A stretch of DNA of 9,581 nucleotides from JBBQER01 sp052148155 (GCA_052148155.1 JBKQIY010000036.1:1-9581); one strand, 5' to 3'. Shown: positions 1 through 6,081, numbered from the stretch's first letter. Numbers and translations are program-made. The notes: generated from the letters alone by a model not told the origin.

Positions 1-243
1 AACAAGGGCAACCAAGGCAACAACGACGGCCAGTGCCAGTGCAACAACAACAACAACAACTACGGTGGCCAGGGCTATAACGGTGGCCAGGGCAACAACA
101 ACAACAACGGCCAGTGCCAGGGAAACCATGACCCCAACCAGGGCAACAACCTGGACGGATATAACAACCAGGGGAACAAGGGTAACAACAACGGCACGCC
201 GTGCAACAACGACAACAGCAACAACTACGGCGTTAAAATTTGA
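1..243 (+). CDS. Asn/Gly/Gln-rich low-complexity protein, C-terminal part
   Basis: Frame 1 is open from the first base to a TGA at 241-243, so the start lies outside the window. The visible 80 residues contain 31 Asn, 17 Gly, 9 Gln and 4 Cys, with poly-Asn runs of five and six, repeats of the type GGQGxN and two Gln-Cys-Gln clusters. All Asn codons are AAC, so the DNA is an AAC-rich microsatellite-like tract. The chain ends in a short non-repetitive tail, YGVKI. No transmembrane helix or sorting motif is visible in this part. Such tracts occur in secreted or surface proteins and in prion-like, phase-separating proteins; which applies here cannot be told. The high N/Q content of one open frame that ends in a normal stop argues that it is translated, not merely a DNA repeat. 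Confidence 0.75.
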   Translation, partial: NKGNQGNNDGQCQCNNNNNNYGGQGYNGGQGNNNNNGQCQGNHDPNQGNNLDGYNNQGNKGNNNGTPCNNDNSNNYGVKI

Positions 244-303
244 CCACTGAGTAGGTCTTTTTGTGCGGCGTAGATTGATCGCCGTTCACCGTCCGTCGAA
301 GGC

Positions 304-363
304 GCCCTTCTGGTGGAATCAACTGCGATTGGCGTAGCCCGCAGCGATCTCGACCAGAAGGGC
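304..363. repeat. 11-bp inverted repeat with 38-nt spacer
   Basis: GCCCTTCTGGT at 304-314 is perfectly complementary to ACCAGAAGGGC at 353-363. The pairing does not extend at either end. The long spacer makes a simple protein operator unlikely; a structured RNA or the ends of a small eroded element are possible. It lies 30 bases before the hairpin at 394-434. Confidence 0.5.
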
Positions 364-393
364 ACTTCGCGAAGACGTCGTGCCGCGTGGTGA

Positions 394-434
394 GTTCTGC
401 CTCGGCGTGGACAAATACTCCGCCGGGCCAGAAC
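394..434 (+). terminator. strong hairpin followed by GTTTTG, terminator-like
   Basis: GTTCTG (394-399) pairs with CAGAAC (429-434), and CTCGGCG (401-407) pairs with CGCCGGG (421-427, one G-U). Only a C-C mismatch separates the two helices, and the loop is 13 nt (408-420). This gives 13 of 14 possible pairs and is followed directly by GTTTTGC. The form is that of an intrinsic terminator for plus-strand transcription, either for the Asn-rich gene about 150 bases upstream or for a small RNA lying between. The T-run is short, so a structured RNA without termination function is the alternative. Confidence 0.45.
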
Positions 435-737
435 GTTTTGCATTTCTCGGATCGACCAACCACGCCAAGCGTGTGGCGGGTAGAGTCGCGAGCGGCCTCG
501 GTCGTTGGCGTTGGCCGGCTTCTGCGGCATTGCAGATCGTTGTGCGACCTCCGTGCCCGCCGCGACGCGGCGGCGCGTTTGGTTTTCGACAAGGAGGTCG
601 CAGCGGCAGGGTCGGGCGCTGTGCGTTGACGGGACGACAGCGCGTGAGTCCGATCGTGATAGGACCGACCGGGTTTCAGGCGCTTCGAGTCTCAAGAACC
701 ATGCACGCGAGGACGCGACTGGTTGGCAGAGGTCACG

Positions 738-791
738 ATGATTGGAAGGATCGCAGAGGCGGCCGAGGGCAGCGATCAGGTGGGCGCGTGA
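738..791 (+). CDS. possible 17-codon leader ORF, or displaced N-terminus of the next gene
   Basis: ATG at 738 is preceded by AGAGG with a 5-nt spacing, the best ribosome-binding site in this area. Its frame encodes MIGRIAEAAEGSDQVGA and stops at TGA 789-791. The long membrane-protein frame next to it opens in a different phase and has no comparable site before its possible TTG (742) or GTG (811) starts. Either this is a short translated leader, or a single-base indel between about 780 and 791 has separated the true N-terminus from the membrane protein. The sequence alone does not decide. Confidence 0.25.
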   Translation: MIGRIAEAAEGSDQVGA

Positions 792-810
792 CGACCGATC
801 CGATACTGAC

Positions 811-1929
811 GTGACTACGCCCGGGCTCCTAGTGAGCGGGCTTTTCGTCGTGCTGTCCGCTCTCGTTGTTCCGCCCTGGCGTACCAGACACCGCGCCGGT
901 CCGCATGCCGGCGCTGTCGATGCGCTCGCGCTCTTGGTGTTGGCTGCGGCGGGCGCAGCGACAATGTCGCTTGCGTTACAAGTCGTTTCGTTCGGTGGTC
1001 ACGAGACAGCCGCCCAGTCGGGCGACTACTTCTCATCGTTGGGTTCGATCTTCGGTGTTCCCGTCATCGCGATTCCAGTCGGTATCCTCGTCGCCGTCAT
1101 CGGTGTCGCCGAGCTTCTCGCTCGTAATGTCCGCGCCGCGCCCGCTCCCTCGGTGCCTGCCGCAAACACGGTTCCGTTCGAGCACAGTTCGCTCGATTTG
1201 CGATTGCGGTACGCCAATGAGGTCACCGACACCGCCTCGCGTGAGAGGCAGTTCGAACGACGCGCAGCGGGCGGACACCGCAAGGCGTTCGATCGCTTCG
1301 TGCGCAGTGATGAGCGGACGCTCAATGCCATCCGCGAGGATCTCGCGACCGCAGCTAGTCGCTCCCGAGCGGTACTTGTCGAGTCGGTCGCGCAGATCGA
1401 GTCTCGCTTGTCGATCGATCTCGAGGAGCACGCACGAGTTCGTGCCTCGACGCACACCGCCGTCGAGGGCCTGCAAGAAACTGTCACCGATTGCGCAACC
1501 GACGTTTCGCTCGCGCTGTCAGGCATAACGGACATGTGCGCCGCGGTTGCCGACCGGATCGAGGCTCACCGACTCGAACGGCATGCGCTCGTCGACGCCA
1601 TCGCGCTTCTTGCTGAGCCGGTATCCACGGTCCGGCAAGCGCGGCCAGCGTTCGTCCCCTCCCTTGAGATCTCCGTTGTCGACGACGAACGCCCTCCCGA
1701 CGCTAAGCCGGCCACCTTGCGCGAGGAGAGATCGCGCGATTACCGCGATCTGGGAAGAGGAGTACTCACATCGGTCCAGCGGCTCCAAGAGCGCGCGCGA
1801 AGCGCGCACAGAAAAATCCGGACTCGCTCCAGACCGCACTGGGTCGAACTGAACATCACCGTTCGGCGTGATCCAAATCACGAGCCGACACCCACTCGCG
1901 CTGACCTGAACGCCGGCAGTCCACATTGA
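811..1929 (+). CDS. three-helix membrane protein with long helical tail, function unknown
   Basis: The 372-residue product starts at GTG 811; the same frame is also open from TTG 742. I prefer 811 because the 23 residues before it are Arg/Asp-rich and the first membrane helix begins five residues after it. Predicted membrane segments by hydrophobicity are about residues 6-22, 38-61 and 81-103. After that the protein is hydrophilic and helix-rich. Residues about 150-300 have long runs of Glu, Arg, Ala and Leu in heptad-like spacing, suggesting a coiled coil, and include one Cys. The C-terminus (about 335-372) is basic and Pro-rich. The overall plan, an N-terminal membrane bundle with a C-terminal coiled coil, fits a scaffold, sensor or cell-envelope protein, but I recognise no family. 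Third-position G/C bias and the absence of stops over 1.1 kb support coding. A 600-base open frame on the opposite strand (1519-2118) overlaps it and is judged a shadow. Confidence 0.7.
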   Translation: MTTPGLLVSGLFVVLSALVVPPWRTRHRAGPHAGAVDALALLVLAAAGAATMSLALQVVSFGGHETAAQSGDYFSSLGSIFGVPVIAIPVGILVAVIGVAELLARNVRAAPAPSVPAANTVPFEHSSLDLRLRYANEVTDTASRERQFERRAAGGHRKAFDRFVRSDERTLNAIREDLATAASRSRAVLVESVAQIESRLSIDLEEHARVRASTHTAVEGLQETVTDCATDVSLALSGITDMCAAVADRIEAHRLERHALVDAIALLAEPVSTVRQARPAFVPSLEISVVDDERPPDAKPATLREERSRDYRDLGRGVLTSVQRLQERARSAHRKIRTRSRPHWVELNITVRRDPNHEPTPTRADLNAGSPH

Positions 1930-2354
1930 CGTCAGACGTGACAGCCCCCGACGCAAAGCCCCGAACGGTGTACCGGTCCTTCCAGACCCGTACCTGCTGG
2001 ACTGAATGAGCGAACCGCCGCGCTCGGCGAAGGTGAACGAGCCGTGTATCTCTGCAAGCCCGCCTGCAGCATCGACATTCGACCCAGCGCAGAATCTCAC
2101 GCTCCTGCGCGGGCTCACGCGCCTGCCGGAAGCTTCGGCGAGGTGTCGATGTCGCGCGGGTGAAGGATGTCAACGGGTGACCAGCTCTGCTGCGTTGCCG
2201 ACACGTGATCTACGCGGCGCCGCGACGATGCGCTCCTGTCTCGCCGCGGTAGGCACTCAGCGAGTGGGCACCGACGGAACGAGCGGTCGCGTCTTCGCAT
2301 TCGCGATGGCACAAGCCGCATTACGAGATCTGCGGTCCGTCTTTGGGTCGGGAC
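1930..2354. other. no identifiable gene
   Basis: After the membrane-protein stop, all six frames are broken or give Arg/Pro/Ser-rich translations without domains. A palindromic TGACGTCA lies at 1927-1934, overlapping the stop codon. A short coding-like plus frame around 1981-2160 (containing AVYLCKPACSIDI) ends at TGA without a convincing start. The stretch probably separates the plus-strand gene from the eroded minus-strand operon that converges on it. I see no clear bidirectional terminator. Confidence 0.4.
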
Positions 2355-2571
2355 ACCGCAGCCGGCTGAATCCCGGACCGTATCAACGCATGCCAGTCGC
2401 GTCCGGCCGTACAGATCGAATCGCGCGCATCGCGCGGCCTTGTCGAAGGCGGGTCCGACCTAGTCCATGATTTCACGGACGACCGCGTCGCTCGACAGAC
2501 CACGGCCAAGACGGTTGCGACCACATGAAGGCTGAACAACATTTCAGCCGGTTCTCGACGGAGTAGGTCAA
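2355..2571 (-). pseudogene. broken minus-strand coding fragment, third of three
   Basis: A TTG start (2571-2569) overlaps the stop of the upstream fragment by four bases (TTGA), an arrangement typical of translational coupling. It begins TYSVENRLK, then the frame is lost. From 2510 a second frame continues as LGRGLSSDAVVREIMD, meets a TAG at 2460-2462, and goes on as VGPAFDKAARCARFDLYG and beyond. The second frame has mixed acidic, hydrophobic and aromatic residues and G/C-rich third positions, unlike the shadow frames. At least one frameshift and one nonsense codon are needed to read it as one gene. I do not recognise the family. Confidence is low because the assignment rests on codon character alone. 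Confidence 0.28.
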
Positions 2572-2824
2572 CCGATCTCCTCGATGGCGAGCGAAGCGTT
2601 GACGTCGGGTGTGGTATCTCCGGCAAATGTTTGGAGAGCGACCGGCGCAGCGGAAGAGTGATCTCGCGACGAGCGCATGTCCATGGCGCGATTTGCAAGA
2701 TCACCTGCCCGACGTGCGGCGGCGTGCCGCTCCCGAGTCGTATGTCCCGCCGGCCACCGGGACGCCGTTGATCACCAGGCTGAACGCGTAGCGCGTGAGC
2801 TCCCTGGACCGCGTACGTGGTCAT
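2568..2824 (-). pseudogene. broken minus-strand coding fragment, second of three
   Basis: ATG at 2824 begins MTTYAVQ, 23 bases after the stop of the upstream fragment. A shift into another frame then gives ELTRYAFSLVINGVPVAGG (2802 onward), another gives PPHVGQVILQIAPW (about 2720-2660), and a third gives FAGDTTPDVNASLAIEEIG, ending at TGA 2568-2570. Each piece looks like folded-protein sequence and together they would make a product of about 85 residues, but three frame changes are needed. The close spacing to both neighbours suggests they once formed one operon. The family is unknown. Confidence 0.3.
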
Positions 2825-2847
2825 GTCGTCGTGCACGCCGAAGCCTG

Positions 2848-3220
2848 TCAGTCGAGGGACGCCACGGCCGACCAATCGACGGCGAGGAACGCCTCATCCG
2901 AGTCGTCGACGGTCGTGGGTTACGACCACAGGCGTTGAAAGCCATCGTCGTCGACAAGCCCGTCGTGCAGCGTGCCTCGACGATCCCTCGCACTTTCCCG
3001 CCCTGTCTGGATAGGGAGAAAGCTGGGGTCTCGGGCTCGGCGTCCCTGATCTCAGCACGACAACATCGTCCACCTCGATGCCATGTCCTGAGCAGTCCTG
3101 CCGCAGCACCGGCCGAGGCGGCGACGTCTCGGAGTCGGCCGCGATGGAAGCCGCCCGTGCGCCCCGAGGCGTGATCTTCGGCGTCCGAGCGTGTGCGTCT
3201 ACCTCGATCGTGCCATTGAC
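2848..3220 (-). pseudogene. broken minus-strand coding fragment, first of three
   Basis: From about 3220 one frame reads VNGTIEVDAHARTPKITPRG and later GIEVDDVVVLRSGTP. Another frame from 3000 reads GTLHDGLVDDDGFQRLWS, a TAA at 2920-2922, then TTVDDSDEAFLAVDWSAVA, ending at TGA 2848-2850. The abundance of GNN codons and acidic/hydrophobic mixture are coding-like on the minus strand, whereas the plus frames across the same bases are Arg-rich. At least one frameshift and one stop interrupt it. The 170 bases upstream of it (3221-3388) give no readable frame. The product is not recognised. Confidence 0.28.
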
Positions 3221-3388
3221 ATGTTGCGAGGTACCCCTACGATTGGTGGACGGAGGCTCATGGATGGATGGGGGCCTTCCGTCTTCACGGCCTGCCCCGT
3301 TGCCGCGCGGCGGGTCGTGTCGCGTCGACCGCAACCGCAGCTCGCGGGCCGTTCCCGGCGAACGACGCACATCGTGGGCCGTCGGCGG

Positions 3389-3946
3389 TCAGCACGCGTG
3401 CGTGGATTGTTGCTCTTTTACATGTCCGAGTACATCGGGTACAGACGCAGGTCGGACCTCTCGCGACTTGAGATGACAGCTGGACGACCGCCCTGCCCAT
3501 CTCTTCGACGTCCACAACCGTTGTGAGCGCTTCGCCAAGTAGAGCGAATGCCAGATGCTCACCTGCGGGAGCGCCACAGCGGTCGCGTCGAACATTCTCG
3601 TCATACAGCCCGCGGTCGATATCGAGGACGCGCTGATCGTCGCGGCGGTTCTCGATAGACCGGCGGGGGCGAGCCAGGAACGCACGGGTGCGTGCCGGGA
3701 AGGTCGGGCGCGCCCAACGGCAAAGTCGAACATCGTCGCCTCACGCAATTGAACCAGCGTCACGAGCTGTCGAGGCCCAGCCCGCGGCGCGGGCCTGGTG
3801 ATCGCCTCGATGAAGTCGCCAGGGCGCGACCGGCAACCATTGACGTGACCACGCACGGCATCCTCTCGCATGAGGGTATCGAGAGCTCTGTGTTCGAGCG
3901 ACCGACAAACGCCGAGCAGACGCAAGGCTGGGTGCGGTGTCGTCAG
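3389..3946 (-). CDS. possible third gene of the SpeD-like/GNAT operon, unidentified
   Basis: An open minus frame continues for about 185 codons after the acyltransferase. Its first codon, CTG at 3946-3944, overlaps the acyltransferase stop (CTGA), but CTG is a poor start; ATG 3871-3869 inside the frame (MREDAVRGHVNG) is an alternative. The upper half, for example DFIEAITRPAPRAG and REATMFDFAVG, has the first-over-second-position G/C pattern expected of coding DNA. The lower half below about 3640 becomes Ser/Arg-rich, and a different minus frame there (GEHLAFALLGEALTTVVDV, about 3560-3504) looks more like protein. A frameshift near 3640-3600 would therefore be needed. A competing plus frame at 3555-3752 (containing SNILVIQPAVDIEDALIV) also has acceptable composition. 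No family is recognised. Confidence 0.3.
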   Translation of the reverse strand: MTTPHPALRLLGVCRSLEHRALDTLMREDAVRGHVNGCRSRPGDFIEAITRPAPRAGPRQLVTLVQLREATMFDFAVGRARPSRHAPVRSWLAPAGLSRTAATISASSISTAGCMTRMFDATAVALPQVSIWHSLYLAKRSQRLWTSKRWAGRSSSCHLKSREVRPASVPDVLGHVKEQQSTHAC

Positions 3947-4767
3947 CTGCGTCCGGCGCCTCGAGCCGCGATCACGTCGGCTTGATTGGACGCGCCGAGG
4001 TTCGCTTGGGGGAGAGCCGCGGTCGTGGCACGCGCCCAATCCGGGGTCCATACCGCTGCCTCGAGACCGGCGCCCTCGAACAAGATGTCGTGCATCGTCG
4101 GGTCGAGCTCGGCTAGGCGTGGTTGGTATGCGTCGAGGTCGACGAACACCGGCACGCTCGCCGGTGAATCGAGGTAGGGCCTGGGCGCAAGGCCGGGAAA
4201 TCGGGTGAACGGGTCCGCCATACGGTCGGAGATCGCAGCAAGCACTGAGACGTCGAGCACCGCGACGAACCACGGCACCTTGCAAGAACGCGCAGTCATC
4301 ACGAGCGCTTGATACAGCGCAAGACTGACCAGCCCTTCTGTTCCCGCGCCTCGATACTCCGACGTGATCGCGAACGTCGCGACGTCCCAGCACCGATCGC
4401 GGTCGAGACCCGAGCCGGAACTCGCGATGGCATCATCGATACTCTCGCCCCACACCCGCGGGATGTCATCGAGACTTTTGAAACCGCAAGGCGAAGAGAC
4501 GACCAAGCGCATGACCCCGGCCGGCACCAACCGACGGTTGTCCACGACGCACAAGAACAGGCTCGCCGGTTCGTACCGGTCGTACTCCTGCGCCAGGAGT
4601 TCGGGCGAGTTGTCGAAGAACTCTTCGAACACAACGCGCTCGACGACCCGGCCGAGTTCGGAAGCCGGATCCGTCGACGACAGCACGTGCACGCCGAACG
4701 GTTGCACTGCCTCCGAACGCTCGACAAGTGACGCAGTTCGCTCACGCAGGCCGAGATCGAGCTCCAA
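3943..4767 (-). CDS. LuxI/FeeM-like GNAT N-acyltransferase
   Basis: The 274-residue product has the layout of autoinducer-synthase-like GNAT proteins. An N-terminal helix (VVERVVFEEFF, 41-51) is followed by EYDRY (61-65), then a strand with LFLCVVD, AGVMRLV (83-89), a Trp near 106 and a WDVATFAI strand (127-134). This is the order seen in LuxI-type enzymes, where acidic residues, a strand GxxRL and WELxRFA recur. SEYRGAGTEGL (136-146) resembles the acyl-CoA-binding RxxGxG/A loop of GNATs. Known relatives transfer an acyl chain from acyl-ACP or acyl-CoA to an amine such as the SAM amino group or an amino acid; the substrate here is unknown. I chose TTG 4767 because AAGGAG stands 7 nt before it and it follows the upstream SpeD-like stop by one base. 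The tight coupling implies joint function. It could instead be a generic acetyltransferase. Confidence 0.75.
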   Translation of the reverse strand: MELDLGLRERTASLVERSEAVQPFGVHVLSSTDPASELGRVVERVVFEEFFDNSPELLAQEYDRYEPASLFLCVVDNRRLVPAGVMRLVVSSPCGFKSLDDIPRVWGESIDDAIASSGSGLDRDRCWDVATFAITSEYRGAGTEGLVSLALYQALVMTARSCKVPWFVAVLDVSVLAAISDRMADPFTRFPGLAPRPYLDSPASVPVFVDLDAYQPRLAELDPTMHDILFEGAGLEAAVWTPDWARATTAALPQANLGASNQADVIAARGAGRS

Positions 4768-4768
4768 C

Positions 4769-5145
4769 TCAGAACTCCTTGGCCACGATCTCGTCCGCGC
4801 TGAAGATCTCGCCCCTGAAGTCGACCGCCCGCTGCGCGTCGAACGTCTGACCCTTATAGGCGTCGACGCTGAAGGACACAGTCGGATGCTCCCAGGCATA
4901 GAGGTGAGCTGCCGACGTCCCCCAGTGCGCCCAGCCTGTGCCTCCGAATCGGTCCGGCCGACGCGTCGCCGGCACCTGCAACACGGTCATCGCGCACACC
5001 TCGGGAGGCTCGTCAGATCGTCGGTTCTCTCATGCCCGGCGATCGGGCGTCGACGCGTTCCCTCGATGACAACACGCTGTCGGACGATCGCGGGCGCACG
5101 GTCGTCGAAAGGCGACGGCGCTCTTTGCCTGAACACCTCAAGCAC
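4769..5145 (-). pseudogene. SpeD-like (AdoMet decarboxylase-fold) gene with a single frameshift
   Basis: Two adjacent frames join to one 125-residue product. Frame one runs MLEVFRQRAP to LTSLP at 5002, with RVVIEGT near residues 24-30. Frame two begins around EVCAM at 5002 and runs to TGA 4769-4771. Read with one -1 shift, or one restored base, near 5002, it aligns without further gaps until the Gly-Trp strand to the paralog at 9276: both have ML at the start, RQR(V/L)V(I/V)EGT, VC(A/G)M, HW.TS.AH.YAW and FSVD.Y at matching places. SpeD enzymes carry ESHxxxHTWPE, whose Ser becomes the pyruvoyl group, and a later Thr-Cys. Here the Ser is kept (GTSAAHLYAW), the His two residues before Trp is Tyr, and the Cys position reads KG. 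No slippery heptamer is evident at the shift, so a one-base deletion or sequencing error is likelier than programmed frameshifting. The downstream acyltransferase is coupled to it. Confidence 0.7.
4775..4780 (-). promoter_or_regulatory. Shine-Dalgarno site of the acyltransferase, inside the SpeD-like gene
   Basis: AAGGAG lies within the last codons of the upstream SpeD-like gene, 7 nt before TTG 4767. It decides that start over longer in-frame alternatives whose N-termini are Arg/Ser-rich, and it indicates translational coupling of the two genes. Confidence 0.65.
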
Positions 5146-5152
5146 GCGCGGC

Positions 5153-5182
5153 AGTCTTTCCGAAAACGCGCCCAAGGGTCAA
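5153..5182 (-). promoter_or_regulatory. candidate promoter of the SpeD-like/GNAT operon
   Basis: On the minus strand, TTGACC (5182-5177) is followed after 18 bases by AAGACT (5158-5153). Seven bases further is GTG 5145, so transcription would begin at or next to the start codon, a leaderless mRNA as is common in Actinobacteria. The -10 element is weak. The second SpeD-like gene has the same arrangement, which raises confidence a little. Confidence 0.35.
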
Positions 5183-5424
5183 AACGGACGACATTACGCA
5201 CACGTCTCGTTGGTGCATCAACCTGACGCTCGCAGGAAGGCCACATGCGATCCAGAAGGCCAGCACTGGCTGTGATCTCCGTCGTCACTCCGCGTAGTGA
5301 TGGCTCATATCGGGCCTTGCTTGTCCCACGGTCCTGTCTTCCACGGTGACCGGTTCCAGCGGACCGTCGAGTTGTGCGTTGTTACGCGCCCGGAGAGATC
5401 GGCGTCCAAGATGCAGTGGCCTGA
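5183..5424. other. intergenic region between divergent units, with short repeats
   Basis: This separates the minus-strand SpeD-like operon from the plus-strand repeat-protein remnant. GAAGGCCA occurs at 5236-5243 and again at 5255-5262, a 19-base period. The second copy runs into an imperfect palindrome, GCCAG-CA-CTGGC (5259-5270). These lie 54-88 bases upstream of the candidate -35 element and are placed where an operator could be. No gene is supported here; ATG 5411 could be the start of the next, broken gene. Confidence 0.35.
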
Positions 5425-5960
5425 ACCGAAGCGTGCCGAGAACGTTTCACGTCGACAGGCACGCGGCTGTTCGAGGACGCAACGGGGACACCGTTCGGCG
5501 AGCGGCTCGCGATCGAACCGATCTACGCCTGCTACGGCACGTCGGACAAGGTGGCACATCGCTGGTCGTCATCGACGCGTGCGATCATGCCCGCCTCCTG
5601 CAGTACGACAACCGGCTCTACCACGGGTCGACGGCTGTCAGCGGGAGTGCCCGCCGATCGTTGGCGTGGCTGCTTCGCCGACAGGCGCGGCCACGTCCTC
5701 TTCGGCGCCGACAGCAGGCATCTGCACGTTCGGCGACACGCGCGCGGTTCTCCCGCCTCGGTCGACGGTTCGGGAACGCTCGAGAGCGGCACTTCACCGG
5801 AGCCGCACACATGTGGTGGGCACAACCGTCAGGCGCGGGTTCATGCGAGCGGACCATGGAGTGGCGCGTCGTCCCGCTGCGCCACTCCAGATTGATGACG
5901 TCAGCATGGTCGGTGTCCCGCAGCGCCAGACTTCGACCGGCTCAGTTGGGACGAACGAAC
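5425..5960 (+). pseudogene. frameshifted FGD-type beta-repeat protein
   Basis: Many actinobacterial surface or secreted proteins repeat a unit of the form P-I-V-G-I-A-A-x-P-x-G-x-G-Y-W-L-V-x-x-D-G-G-I-F-x-F-G-D-A-x-F-Y-G-S-T. Pieces of it appear here in order but in three frames. Frame 1 has IEPIYACYGTSDK (about 5515-5550). Frame 3 continues GGTSLVVID and YDNRLYHGST (about 5551-5634). Frame 2 has PPIVGVAASPTG (about 5650-5685). Frame 1 has RGHVLFGADS, then frame 2 GICTFGDTRA. In the second repeat the distance from PIVG to FGD is exactly that of the canonical unit, so two opposite one-base indels about 33 bases apart bracket the middle. A third, weaker repeat (WWAQPSGAG, then a shift to FMRADHGVA) ends near 5900. 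No intact start is visible. It is a decayed gene or a poorly sequenced one. Confidence 0.5.
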
Positions 5961-6063
5961 GGTCGGGAGCAGCGAGGTGAACGGCTTCCGGCTGGACGCA
6001 ACGAAGCGGAGCCCGGCGTCAGCTCACATTCGTCGAGGTCAGCGACAGCCGAAGACGCCGGCA

Positions 6064-6081
6064 GGTCAAATATCGGTCAAA
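6064..6081 (+). promoter_or_regulatory. direct heptamer repeat GGTCAAA-N4-GGTCAAA
   Basis: Two identical GGTCAAA heptamers are separated by TATC, an 11-base period, ending 50 bases before ATG 6132. Paired heptamers on one face of the helix at 11-base period are the usual operator form of OmpR/PhoB-family response regulators. The site is well placed to control the HNH-like gene. A third GGTCAAA is at 5177-5183, overlapping the -35 element of the SpeD-like promoter on the other strand. Confidence 0.4.

Larger units (their letters stand above)
244..737. other. intergenic region, no convincing gene
   Basis: About 490 bases lie between the Asn-rich gene and the membrane-protein gene. Overlapping open frames exist on both strands, but their translations are rich in Arg, Pro and Ser with no recognisable domain, as expected of random frames in high-G+C DNA. 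What the stretch does hold is secondary structure: an 11-bp inverted repeat (304-314 with 353-363) and a strong hairpin (394-434), both listed separately. It could contain the 3' untranslated part of the upstream gene, a small RNA and the promoter of the downstream gene. Confidence 0.5.

Noticed and set aside
241..262. Terminator overlapping the stop of the Asn-rich gene (GACC, 8-base loop, GGTC, TTTTT)
   Set aside because: The stem has only four pairs; the hairpin at 394-434 is far stronger.
394..434. Integron attC site
   Set aside because: The outer arms run GTT...AAC instead of the RYYYAAC...GTTRRRY order of attC, and there is no integrase or cassette array.
1927..1934. TGACGTCA palindrome as an operator
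   Set aside because: An eight-base palindrome overlapping a stop codon with no gene starting next to it has no support.
1519..2118. 199-codon open frame on the minus strand
   Set aside because: It mostly overlaps the membrane-protein gene on the other strand, has no start signal or recognised domain, and its lack of stops follows from G/C-rich third positions on the plus strand.
4999..5015. Programmed -1 frameshift site in the SpeD-like gene
   Set aside because: No slippery heptamer is present in the correct phase and no strong downstream stem-loop was found, and the paralog is encoded without a shift.
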